Origin: Streptomyces olivaceus
GTDB taxonomy: Bacteria > Actinomycetota > Actinomycetes > Streptomycetales > Streptomycetaceae
Assembly (NCBI RefSeq): GCF_000721235.1
Contig: NZ_JOFH01000001.1
Location: 186,001 to 250,000, forward strand
Direction of reading: 5' to 3'
Length of the DNA stretch: 64,000 bases
Part shown: piece after piece, positions 33,579 through 40,703 of the stretch
Layout of the letters: each line of letters begins with the position of its first letter
How positions within the stretch are numbered: position 1 is the stretch's first letter
Notes under the pieces: model-generated
What the model saw: the letters and a program-made list of their open reading frames with translations, nothing else
Database searches by the model: none
What the model was told of the DNA's origin: nothing
Position numbers and translations under genes: made by a program

Positions 33579-34449
33579 CAGGCGGAACGGCCTGCGCGCT
33601 CCGGGCGACCACCCGCAGGACCGTCGCCACCGTCGCGGCCATGGCGTCCCGGCCGGCGGCGAGGTAGCCGCGGGCGTCCACCGCCTCGGGGCGGGCGGTG
33701 AGGTGCTCCCTGATCGCGCCGGTCATGGCGATGTTGAGCGCGGTGCCGACGTTGACCTTGGCGATGCCGCCCGCGACCGCGGCGGCGAGTTCGCTGTCCG
33801 GGACGCCCGAGGAGCCGTGCAGGACGAGGGGCACGCCCAGCGCTCCGGACAGTTCCCTGAGCAGGTCGTGGTCGAGGGCGGCGGTGCGCGTGGTCATGGC
33901 GTGGGAGCTGCCGACGGCGACGGCGAGGGCGTCCACGCCGGAGTCGGCGACATAGGCGCGGGCCTCGGCCGGGTCGGTGCGCGCTCCGGGCGCGTGGGCG
34001 TCGAGCGGCGGCGCGCCGTCCTTGCCGCCGACCTCGCCCAGCTCGGCCTCGATCCACAGGCCCTGGGCGTGCGCCCAGTCGGCGGCGGCCCGGGTCGCCG
34101 CGAGGTTGTCGGCGTACGGCAGCCGCGCGGCGTCGTACATCACGGAGCTGAACCCGGCGTCCGCGGCCCGGCGCAGCAGGCCGTCGCTCTGGACGTGGTC
34201 CAGGTGCAGGGCGACGGGCACGGCCGCCTCCTCGGCGGCGGCGACGGCCGCGCGGGCGAGGGGCAGCAGGCGGCCGCGGCGGTACTTCACGGCGTTCTCG
34301 CTGATCTGGAGGACGACGGGTGCGTGCACGGACTCGGCGCCCGCGATCACCGCCTCGACGTGTTCCAGGGTGATGACGTTGAAGGCGGCGACGGCGGAGC
34401 GGTCGGCCGCGGCGCGGCCGACCAGGTCGCCGGTGGTGGCGAGGGGCAA
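33568..34449 (-). CDS. Class II ketose-bisphosphate aldolase (tagatose/fructose type)
   Basis: A 293-residue zinc aldolase that splits a ketose bisphosphate into dihydroxyacetone phosphate and an aldehyde. The zinc ligands are in VALHLDHVQ, VGSSHAM and LVLHGSSGVPD; AELGEVGGKDG is the usual Glu segment. The start is TTG at 34449, preceded by GGAAGGAAG. With the SIS protein upstream and the divergent DeoR regulator it resembles aga-type amino-sugar catabolism, where the substrate is tagatose-1,6-bisphosphate. The 6-phosphate kinase expected for that route is absent here. Confidence 0.88.
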   Translation of the reverse strand: MPLATTGDLVGRAAADRSAVAAFNVITLEHVEAVIAGAESVHAPVVLQISENAVKYRRGRLLPLARAAVAAAEEAAVPVALHLDHVQSDGLLRRAADAGFSSVMYDAARLPYADNLAATRAAADWAHAQGLWIEAELGEVGGKDGAPPLDAHAPGARTDPAEARAYVADSGVDALAVAVGSSHAMTTRTAALDHDLLRELSGALGVPLVLHGSSGVPDSELAAAVAGGIAKVNVGTALNIAMTGAIREHLTARPEAVDARGYLAAGRDAMAATVATVLRVVARSAQAVPPATS

Positions 34450-34483
34450 GGTCTCTTCCTTCCCGGGCGTCTGAGGGCGGGCG

Positions 34484-35365
34484 TCAGGGGGCGAGGATCA
34501 CCGAGCGGGTGAGGTGGCGGGGGCGGTCCGGGTCGAGGCCGCGGGCGGCCGCGACGGCGACGGCGAGCCGCTGGGCGCGGACCAGTTCGGCAAGCGGGTC
34601 GAGACCGCCGGGCACCCACATGGCGCCGGTCTCGCGGACCTGCTCGGCCAGCCCTTCGGGGGCCTCGCCGAACATCCAGGTGGCCGTGCCCCCGGTGCTG
34701 ATGCTGATGGGGCCGTGCCTGTACTCCATCGCCGGGTAGGCCTCGGTCCAGGACAGGGAGGCCTCGCGCATCTTCAGGCCGGCCTCGTTGGCCAGGCCGA
34801 CGGTCCAGCCGCGGCCGAGGAAGGTGAACTGGGTGCGCTCCACCAGTCCGTCGGGCAGCTCGGTGGAGAGTGCGGTGCGGGCGTCGGCGACGACCGCGTC
34901 GGTGTGCAGGCCCAGGTGGGCGCGGAGCAGGGTGAGCGCGGTGGTCGCGAACCGCGTCTGCACGACGGACCGTTCGTCGGCGTAGTCGAGGACGACCATG
35001 TCGTCGGCGGCGGCCATGACCGGCGTCTCGGGGTCGGCGGTGAGCGCGACGGTGCGGACCCGGCCCTTCAGCTCCGTGAGCAGCTCCAGTACCTCGGTGG
35101 TGGTGCCGGAGCGGGTGAGGGCGACGACCCGGTCGTAGGCGCGGTTCCGCGGGAACTCGGAGGCGGCGAACGCGTCCGTCTCGCCCAGGCCCGCTCCCTC
35201 GCGCAGCGCCGCCGCCGACTGGGCCATGAAGTAGGAGGTGCCGCATCCGACGATCGCCACCCGCTCCCCCGCCGCCGGAAGCGCCGCCTTGTGCCCCGCC
35301 GCCTCGACGGCGGCGCGGTTCCAGCACTCGGGCTGGCTCTTGAGTTCGTCCTGGACGTGGGTCAT
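34484..35365 (-). CDS. SIS-domain sugar isomerase/deaminase, AgaS-like
   Basis: A 293-residue protein with two SIS (sugar isomerase) domains: VAIVGCGTSYFMAQSAAALR near residue 36 and the second near 150 (FTFLGRGWTVGLANEAGLKM). VVALTRSGTTTEVLELLTEL binds the phosphate, and AYPAMEYRHGPISI is the GlmS/AgaS-like catalytic segment. Such proteins isomerise and deaminate amino-sugar phosphates. It lies 34 bp upstream of the aldolase gene and is divergent from the DeoR-type regulator, so the pair is probably an inducible catabolic operon. Confidence 0.87.
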   Translation of the reverse strand: MTHVQDELKSQPECWNRAAVEAAGHKAALPAAGERVAIVGCGTSYFMAQSAAALREGAGLGETDAFAASEFPRNRAYDRVVALTRSGTTTEVLELLTELKGRVRTVALTADPETPVMAAADDMVVLDYADERSVVQTRFATTALTLLRAHLGLHTDAVVADARTALSTELPDGLVERTQFTFLGRGWTVGLANEAGLKMREASLSWTEAYPAMEYRHGPISISTGGTATWMFGEAPEGLAEQVRETGAMWVPGGLDPLAELVRAQRLAVAVAAARGLDPDRPRHLTRSVILAP

Positions 35366-35431
35366 GCCGCGTTCTCCCGGTCACTGGGCCGTGTCGGCCA
35401 GCCGTCGGACGTGTTCCGCCGGCCAACCGAT

Positions 35432-35483
35432 CTGATTGTTCCTGCAAGATATAGCGAGCTTTCGAGCACAATCAAGCAATCAG
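35432..35483. promoter_or_regulatory. Inverted repeat and promoter between AgaS-like gene and regulator
   Basis: CTGATTG (35432-35438) and CAATCAG (35477-35483) are exact complements; AATCAAGCAATCA is also a direct half repeat. On the minus strand TTGATT (35470-35475) and TATATC (35448-35453) are 16 bp apart, a good promoter for the SIS-aldolase operon. The repeats flank that promoter, as expected for a DeoR repressor. Confidence 0.65.
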
Positions 35484-35535
35484 GTGAACAGTACGGTGCG
35501 CTAGGGTCGGCGAAGATCGAGGAACGGAGGCGCGG

Positions 35536-36315
35536 ATGTCGCGCGACGCCCGCTGGAAGGCGCTGCTGGAGCTGCTCGTGGAGCGCGGCCGGCTGGACGT
35601 CGAGGAGGCGGCGACCGAGCTGGAGGTCTCGGCCGCGACCATCCGCCGCGACTTCGACCGGCTCGCCGAACAGCAGATGCTCGTGCGGACGCGCGGTGGC
35701 GCGGTCGTCCACGGGGTGTCCTACGAACTGCCGCTGCGTTACAAGACGGCCCGCCGCGTCTCGGAGAAGCAGCGGGTCGCCCACGCGGTCGCCGCCCTGG
35801 TGGCGCCCGGCGAGGCGGTGGGGCTGACCGGGGGCACGACGACCACGGAAGTGGCGCGCGCGCTGGCCGTGCGCGCCGACCTGGCCTCCGGAACGCCCGC
35901 GCTGACCGTGGTCACCAACGCGCTCAACATCGCCAACGAGCTGGCCGTCCGGCCGCAGTTCAAGATCGTGGTGACCGGCGGGGTGGCCCGGGCGCAGTCC
36001 TACGAGCTGATCGGGCCCCTCGCGGACGGTGTGCTCGGCCAGGTGACGCTGGACGTGGCGGTGCTGGGCGTCGTCGCCTTCGACGCGGAACACGGAGCGG
36101 CGGCCCACGACGAGGCCGAGGCCGCGATCAACCGGGTGCTGTGCGAGCGCGCCGAGCGGGTGGTCGTGGCCGCGGACTCCAGCAAGCTCGGCCGGCGGGC
36201 CTTCGCCCGCATCTGCGCGACCGCGTCGGTGGACACGCTGGTCACGGACACTGCGGTCGATCCGGAGCTGGTGGAGCGGTTCGAGGAGGCGGGGGTCCGG
36301 GTCGTCACGGCCTGA
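35536..36315 (+). CDS. DeoR/AgaR-family transcriptional regulator
   Basis: A 259-residue DeoR repressor. Its winged helix is LLELLVERGRLDVEEAATEL with VSAATIRRDFDRLAEQQMLV; the effector domain has LTGGTTTTEVARAL, VVTNALNIANELAVR, VTGGVARAQSYELIGPLA and VVVAADSSKLGRRAFARI. It is 170 bp from, and divergent to, the SIS-aldolase pair and probably controls it by sensing a sugar phosphate. TAGGGT at 35502-35507 may be its -10 element. It resembles AgaR more than GlpR by position only. Confidence 0.9.
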   Translation: MSRDARWKALLELLVERGRLDVEEAATELEVSAATIRRDFDRLAEQQMLVRTRGGAVVHGVSYELPLRYKTARRVSEKQRVAHAVAALVAPGEAVGLTGGTTTTEVARALAVRADLASGTPALTVVTNALNIANELAVRPQFKIVVTGGVARAQSYELIGPLADGVLGQVTLDVAVLGVVAFDAEHGAAAHDEAEAAINRVLCERAERVVVAADSSKLGRRAFARICATASVDTLVTDTAVDPELVERFEEAGVRVVTA

Positions 36316-36723
36316 CGGCGGGCAGCAGGACGCGTACGTCCGCCACGGCGCCGTCGGTGCGACCGGCTGCCGCCGCCACCCGGAACCGTGGCCGGCGGGG
36401 CACCCGGCCGGGTCGAGCTCCGGGGCGCCGGGCCCCACGACCCGTCCGCGTAAAGCCCCGTCCCCGTGAAGCCCCCGATCCCGCGCGGACCACGAAGGTC
36501 CCGCGCGGACCACGAACACGCCTCGTCGCCACCGCCCGTATCCGTGGCTGTCGGGCACCGGCCCGAGCGGACCCCGGCGTGCCTCCCGCGCGCCCGTCCT
36601 CCGTACGGTCCCGCCGACGCGCCGTGCCCGCCGGGCCGGACCAGAATGGTGCGGCGCCGGGGCGCACGGCGCGATCGCGCCCGGCACCCGTCAGCGTCCG
36701 CCACGTCGACCGAGCAGGGGCCG
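36316..36723. other. 408-bp intergenic region with a 20-bp tandem repeat
   Basis: CCCGCGCGGACCACGAA occurs twice with period 20 (from about 36480 and 36500). An open frame on the minus strand ends at 36305 with a plausible-looking tail (DGAVADVRVLLPAVRP), but nothing upstream of it looks like a real gene. I see no supported gene in this stretch. Confidence 0.6.
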
Positions 36724-36743
36724 ATGACCGAGCAGGGGCCGAT
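36705..36743 (+). repeat. Duplicated ribosome-site/start-codon module
   Basis: The 18-bp unit GACCGAGCAGGGGCCGAT is present twice in tandem, so the sequence CAGGGGCCGATGACCGA, with the start codon, occurs two times (ATG 36724 and ATG 36742). Both starts are in frame. Confidence 0.85.
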
Positions 36744-37434
36744 GACCGAACCGACCGACGCGGCTCCCGAGCCCGCCCCGGACACCGACGGCCCGCGACG
36801 TGCGCGGGAGCGGTCCGGTGGCACCGTGCTCGGTGAGCTGCGCGCCGTGGACGGCGCGTTGTACGCCGCGGTGGCCGCCACCTCCACACCGACGCTCGAC
36901 CGGGCGCTGCGGCGCCTGTCCCGTGCCGCGGACCATTCCAAGATCTCGTTCGGCGTCGCCGGCGTCCTCGCCCTCGGCGGCGCCCGGGCCCGCCGGGCGG
37001 CCCTCGCCGGTCTCGGCGCGGCCGCCGTGGCCTCGGCCTCGGCGAACCTGCTGGCCAAGCGGCTGGTGCGCCGGGCGCGGCCGGACCGGGAGGCGGCACG
37101 GGTGACGGTGGGCCGGTTGGTGCCCATGCCCACGTCGGCCTCCTTCCCGTCGGGGCACACGGCCTCGGCGGTCGCCTTCGCCACGGCCGTCGGCGTCGTC
37201 CTGCCCGCCACCGCCGTCCCGCTCGGCGCGCTGGCGGGCGCCGTGGGCTACGCCCGGGTCCACACCGGCGTGCACTATCCGGGCGACGTGGCCGCCGGCG
37301 CCGTCCTGGGCATCGCCAGTGCGGCCGCCGCGCTGGCGGCAGCGGCGGCCGCTCCGGTGCCGGGCGTGCGCTCGGTGTACGCGGCGGCCGGGACGCCGCC
37401 CTCAGCGGCACGCGGGGTGAAGCGACGCGGATAG
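36724..37434 (+). CDS. PAP2-superfamily membrane phosphatase
   Basis: A 236-residue type 2 phosphatidic acid phosphatase-like protein. The three catalytic motifs are present: KRLVRRARPDRE (lysine/Arg-Pro motif), SFPSGHTASAVAF and YARVHTGVHYPGDVAAG with the active histidine and Asp. Hydrophobic stretches between them fit four to six membrane helices. Family members dephosphorylate lipid pyrophosphates such as undecaprenyl pyrophosphate or phosphatidate. The start could be ATG 36724 or 36742, because an 18-bp duplication repeats the start region; the shorter form lacks six residues. Confidence 0.88.
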   Translation: MTEQGPMTEPTDAAPEPAPDTDGPRRARERSGGTVLGELRAVDGALYAAVAATSTPTLDRALRRLSRAADHSKISFGVAGVLALGGARARRAALAGLGAAAVASASANLLAKRLVRRARPDREAARVTVGRLVPMPTSASFPSGHTASAVAFATAVGVVLPATAVPLGALAGAVGYARVHTGVHYPGDVAAGAVLGIASAAAALAAAAAAPVPGVRSVYAAAGTPPSAARGVKRRG

Positions 37435-37495
37435 CGGCACCCGGGTGCGCTGCCGGCCCGCGTGCGCGGCACCGGGTGCACTGCCGGCCCGCGCG
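37434..37495. repeat. 31-bp tandem repeat, two copies
   Basis: GCGGCACCCGGGTGCGCTGC followed by CGGCCCGCGT (from 37434) is nearly repeated from about 37465. It directly follows the PAP2 stop. The remaining sequence to the Dps start holds no gene I can support. Confidence 0.7.
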
Positions 37496-37681
37496 CGGCC
37501 CCGCAGTACACCCCCGTACCGTCCCCGGCAGCGCGGCTGCGGTCTTCTCGGGTCCGGTCGCCCGGACACCCGCCAGCGTTTGCGGGCCCGGCTCGCGGCT
37601 GGTCGACTGTCGCGGGGGGAGCCGAAGCCGGTGGCATCGCGCCGGCCCACTCTTCTCGACCCCTCCGGAAGGAGTCCCGGC

Positions 37682-38278
37682 GTGAGTTCCCCGAAGTCGT
37701 CCTCGTCCGCGCAGCACAGCTCCGACGGCAGCCAGCCCTGGCTGCACCAGCAGGGCCGGATCATCCAGGAGTTCGGCACGGTCAAGCAGTTCCCCGTGGC
37801 GCTGTCCATGGAGACCCGTCTCTACTCCGGACAGCGGCTCAACAAGGTCCTGGCGGACACCCGCATCCTGCACGACCTGTACAAGAAGTACCACTGGCTC
37901 ATGCGCGGAGCGACGTTCTACCAACTGCACCTGCTGCTCGACAAGCACGCGGGCGAACAGCTGGAGCTGATCGACACCATCGCCGAGCGCGTCCAGACGC
38001 TGGGCGGTGTCGCGGTCGGCGACCCCCGGCACGTCGCCGAGATCACCACCGTGCCGCGTCCGCCGGACGGGGTGGAGGAGGTGCCGTCCATGCTCTCGCG
38101 GCTGCTGGAGGCGCACGAGCTGATCCTCACCGAGTGCCACGACGCCGCGGCCCGCACCCAGGAACTCGGTGACGACGGCACCAACGACCTGCTGGTCTCG
38201 GAGGTCGTGCGGACCAACGAGCTGCAGGCCTGGTTCGTGGCGGAGCACCTGGTGGACACTCCGCTCGTGCACGCCTGA
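37682..38278 (+). CDS. dps: Dps-family ferritin-like DNA-protection protein
   Basis: A 198-residue Dps that stores iron, detoxifies peroxide and compacts DNA as a dodecamer. The inter-subunit ferroxidase ligands have exactly the spacing of E. coli Dps: His71, His83, Asp87, Asp98 and Glu102 (KYHWLMRGATFYQLHLLLDK, ELIDTIAERV). There is an N-terminal Ser/Gln-rich tail of about 30 residues before the core. GTG 37682 follows AAGGAG at eight bases. Streptomyces have several Dps paralogues; this one is followed, 10 bp on, by a membrane protein gene. Confidence 0.93.
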   Translation: MSSPKSSSSAQHSSDGSQPWLHQQGRIIQEFGTVKQFPVALSMETRLYSGQRLNKVLADTRILHDLYKKYHWLMRGATFYQLHLLLDKHAGEQLELIDTIAERVQTLGGVAVGDPRHVAEITTVPRPPDGVEEVPSMLSRLLEAHELILTECHDAAARTQELGDDGTNDLLVSEVVRTNELQAWFVAEHLVDTPLVHA

Positions 38279-38288
38279 CCCGTCGGAC

Positions 38289-39356
38289 ATGGCTCACCTG
38301 TCCGAGGACGACGCCGGAGCGGGCCCTCCGCCCCGCGGGCACCGGTGGGCGGCCTTCCGGCAGACGCCGTTCTGGCCGGCCACCGTCCTGATGCTGATCC
38401 TCGCCGCCGCGGCGGGGCTCTTCGCGGGCTCGTACACCTACTCGATGGCGAATCCGACGCCCCGGCTGATCCCCACGGCCGTGGTCGGCCAGTACGAGCA
38501 GGACCGCGGCCGGGCCTTCCTCGCCGGTCTTGAGAAGGCGCTGGACACGTCGGTGAGGGTGCACCCCTACCGGACCCGGACCGCGGCGCACGAGGCGATC
38601 GAACAGCAGGAGGTCTTCGCGGTCTTCGAGCTGCGCGACGACGGGCGGAACGCCGTTCTGGACGTGTCCGGTGCCTCGGGGGCCTCGGTCGCCGAGCTGC
38701 TCACCAAGACGGCACCGGCCGTGGGCGAGAAGCTCGGCGTCCACGTCACGGTCCACGACGTCAACCCGTTGCAGGAGGGCGACCCGCGCGGGCTGGCGAT
38801 CTTCTACGTCTCGCTGGCCGCGGTGATCATCGGCTTCGTCGGGGCGATCCAGCTGAGCGTGCACGCGCGGTCGCTCACCCCGGTCGAACGCATCCTGTTC
38901 ACGGCGGCCTACGCGCTGCTCGGCGGGTTCGCCATCGCCGCCACCGTGGACTGGCTGCTGGGCGCGCTGGACCTGCCCTTCGCCGAGTCGTGGTCGATCC
39001 TGGCGCTCACCATGTTCGTGTCCGGCATGGTCTTCACCATGTTCAACACCCTGTTCGGCCGCTGGGCGATGCTGCCGACCTGGGGCCTGATGGTCATCAT
39101 CGGCAACCCCTCGTCCGGCGGCGCGGTCTCCTGGCCGCTGCTGCCGTCCCCGCTGGGGCTGATCGGCCGGTGGCTGCCGCCCGGTGGCTCGGTCAACGCC
39201 CAGCACACGGCGGTGTACTTCCAGGGTCACCAGCACGTGTTCCCCTTCCTGGTACTGGGCGGGTGGGCATTGCTGTCCTGCACCGTCTTCTGGGTGTGGC
39301 GGCACCGGCACCCCGGCGGGCGGGAGAAGAGCGCGGTGACCGCGGAAGAGCCCTGA
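38289..39356 (+). CDS. YhgE/Pip-like membrane protein, ABC-2 permease-like
   Basis: A 355-residue protein with one N-terminal helix (FWPATVLMLILAAAAGLFAG), an extracytoplasmic domain of about 130 residues (PTAVVGQYEQDRGRAFLAGL, AIEQQEVFAVFELRDDGRNA), then five or six helices. This is the layout of YhgE/Pip and DUF3533-like proteins and of ABC-2 export permeases without a linked ATPase. The ATG starts 10 bp after the dps stop, so the two genes are probably one transcript. A functional link to Dps is not known to me. Confidence 0.82.
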   Translation: MAHLSEDDAGAGPPPRGHRWAAFRQTPFWPATVLMLILAAAAGLFAGSYTYSMANPTPRLIPTAVVGQYEQDRGRAFLAGLEKALDTSVRVHPYRTRTAAHEAIEQQEVFAVFELRDDGRNAVLDVSGASGASVAELLTKTAPAVGEKLGVHVTVHDVNPLQEGDPRGLAIFYVSLAAVIIGFVGAIQLSVHARSLTPVERILFTAAYALLGGFAIAATVDWLLGALDLPFAESWSILALTMFVSGMVFTMFNTLFGRWAMLPTWGLMVIIGNPSSGGAVSWPLLPSPLGLIGRWLPPGGSVNAQHTAVYFQGHQHVFPFLVLGGWALLSCTVFWVWRHRHPGGREKSAVTAEEP

Positions 39357-39444
39357 GCGGGGCGTCGCGGACAGTACGTCTGTTCGGATCGCCGTGCGGC
39401 TGCGATCATGAAGCCGGAGTTGCCGCCCCCCGGTTGGAGTGCAC

Positions 39445-40647
39445 ATGGCCCTCGACGTCGAAGCGATCCGCGCACAGATACCCGCCCTGAAGTCCGGCTC
39501 CGCCCGCTTCGACGCGCCGGGCGGCACCCAGACCCCGCAGCCCGTCATCGACGCCATCGGCGAGGCACTGGCCAACCCGCTGGCCAACCGGGGGCGGACG
39601 ACCGAGGGCAAACGCAACGCGGACGGCATCGTGTCCGAGGCCCGTGCCGCGCTCGGCGACCTGCTGGCCACCGACCCGCGGGGGATCGTCCTCGGGCGCA
39701 GCGCCACCCAGCTCGCCTACGACCTGTCCCGGACGCTCGCCAAGTCGTGGGGCCCCGGGGACGAGGTCGTCGTCACCCGGCTCGACCACGACTCCAACAT
39801 CCGGCCCTGGGTCCAGGCCGCCGAGGCGGCCGGGGCGAGCGTGCGCACGGCCGACTTCGACCCGGCCACCGGCGAGCTGCGTCCCGAACACGTCGAGGCG
39901 GTGCTCTCCCCGCGCACCCGGCTGGTCGCGGTGACGGCCGCCTCGAACCTCGTCGGCGCCATGCCCGACCTGCCGGCCGTCGCCCGTCTGGCGCACGGCG
40001 TCGGCGCGCTGGTGCACGTCGACGCGGTGCACTACGCCTCGCACGCCGTGGTCGACCCCGCGGCCCTCGGCGCGGACACCCTGGTGTGCTCGCCGTACAA
40101 GTTCCTCGGCCCGCACATGGGGGTGCTGGCGGCGCGGCCGGAGTTCCTGGAGAGCCTGCGCCCCGACAAACTGCTGCCCTCCAGCGACGCCGTCCCCGAG
40201 CGGTTCGAGCTGGGCACGCTGCCGTACGAGCTGCTGGCCGGGACGCGTGCCGCGGTGGACTTCCTCGCCGGTCTCGACCCGGAGGCGCGGGGCAGCCGCC
40301 GGGACCGGCTCGTCGCCTCCTTCGCCGCGCTGGAGGCCCACGAGGACGCGCTGCGCGGGCGGATCGAGCAGGGGCTGGCCGCGCTCGACGGGATCACCGT
40401 GTACTCACGGGCCGCCCGGCGCACGCCGACCCTGCTGTTCACCGTGGCCGGCCTGCGTCCCGCCGAGGTCTACCGGCACCTCGCCGACCACGGGGTCGAC
40501 GCGCCCGCCGGTACGTTCTACGCCCTGGAGGCCTCGCGCCGCCTGGGTCTGGGCGACGAGGGCGGCGTCCGCGTCGGACTCGCGCCGTACACCGACACGG
40601 ACGACGTGGACCGCCTGTTGACGGCGCTGGGCACCCTCACCGGCTGA
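39445..40647 (+). CDS. Cysteine desulfurase-like PLP enzyme (class V aminotransferase)
   Basis: A 400-residue NifS/SufS-type protein. PLP landmarks are LGRSATQLAYDLSRTLAKSW, LDHDSNIRPWVQAAEAAG, VHVDAVHYASHAVVD with the PLP-contacting Asp and His, and the Schiff-base Lys in VCSPYKFLGPHMG. A catalytic Cys loop in the place expected for SufS is not obvious (FELGTLPYELLAG instead), so it may be a lyase or other class V enzyme. ATG 39445 follows GGAG. It ends convergently to the alpha-xylosidase gene over a strong terminator. Confidence 0.87.
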   Translation: MALDVEAIRAQIPALKSGSARFDAPGGTQTPQPVIDAIGEALANPLANRGRTTEGKRNADGIVSEARAALGDLLATDPRGIVLGRSATQLAYDLSRTLAKSWGPGDEVVVTRLDHDSNIRPWVQAAEAAGASVRTADFDPATGELRPEHVEAVLSPRTRLVAVTAASNLVGAMPDLPAVARLAHGVGALVHVDAVHYASHAVVDPAALGADTLVCSPYKFLGPHMGVLAARPEFLESLRPDKLLPSSDAVPERFELGTLPYELLAGTRAAVDFLAGLDPEARGSRRDRLVASFAALEAHEDALRGRIEQGLAALDGITVYSRAARRTPTLLFTVAGLRPAEVYRHLADHGVDAPAGTFYALEASRRLGLGDEGGVRVGLAPYTDTDDVDRLLTALGTLTG

Positions 40648-40661
40648 CCCGGGGCCCGTCC

Positions 40662-40693
40662 CGGCCGGCGGAACCGACGGGTTCCGCCGGCCG
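40662..40693. terminator. Strong bidirectional terminator hairpin
   Basis: CGGCCGGCGGAACC (40662-40675) and GGTTCCGCCGGCCG (40680-40693) form a perfect 14-bp stem with a four-base loop GACG between two convergent genes. Confidence 0.85.
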
Positions 40694-40703
40694 CCGGGAG
40701 GCC

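Noticed and set aside
36305..36720. Possible gene remnant on the minus strand ending DGAVADVRVLLPAVRP
   Set aside because: Only the last few residues look protein-like; upstream is repetitive Arg/Gly sequence without a start or motif.
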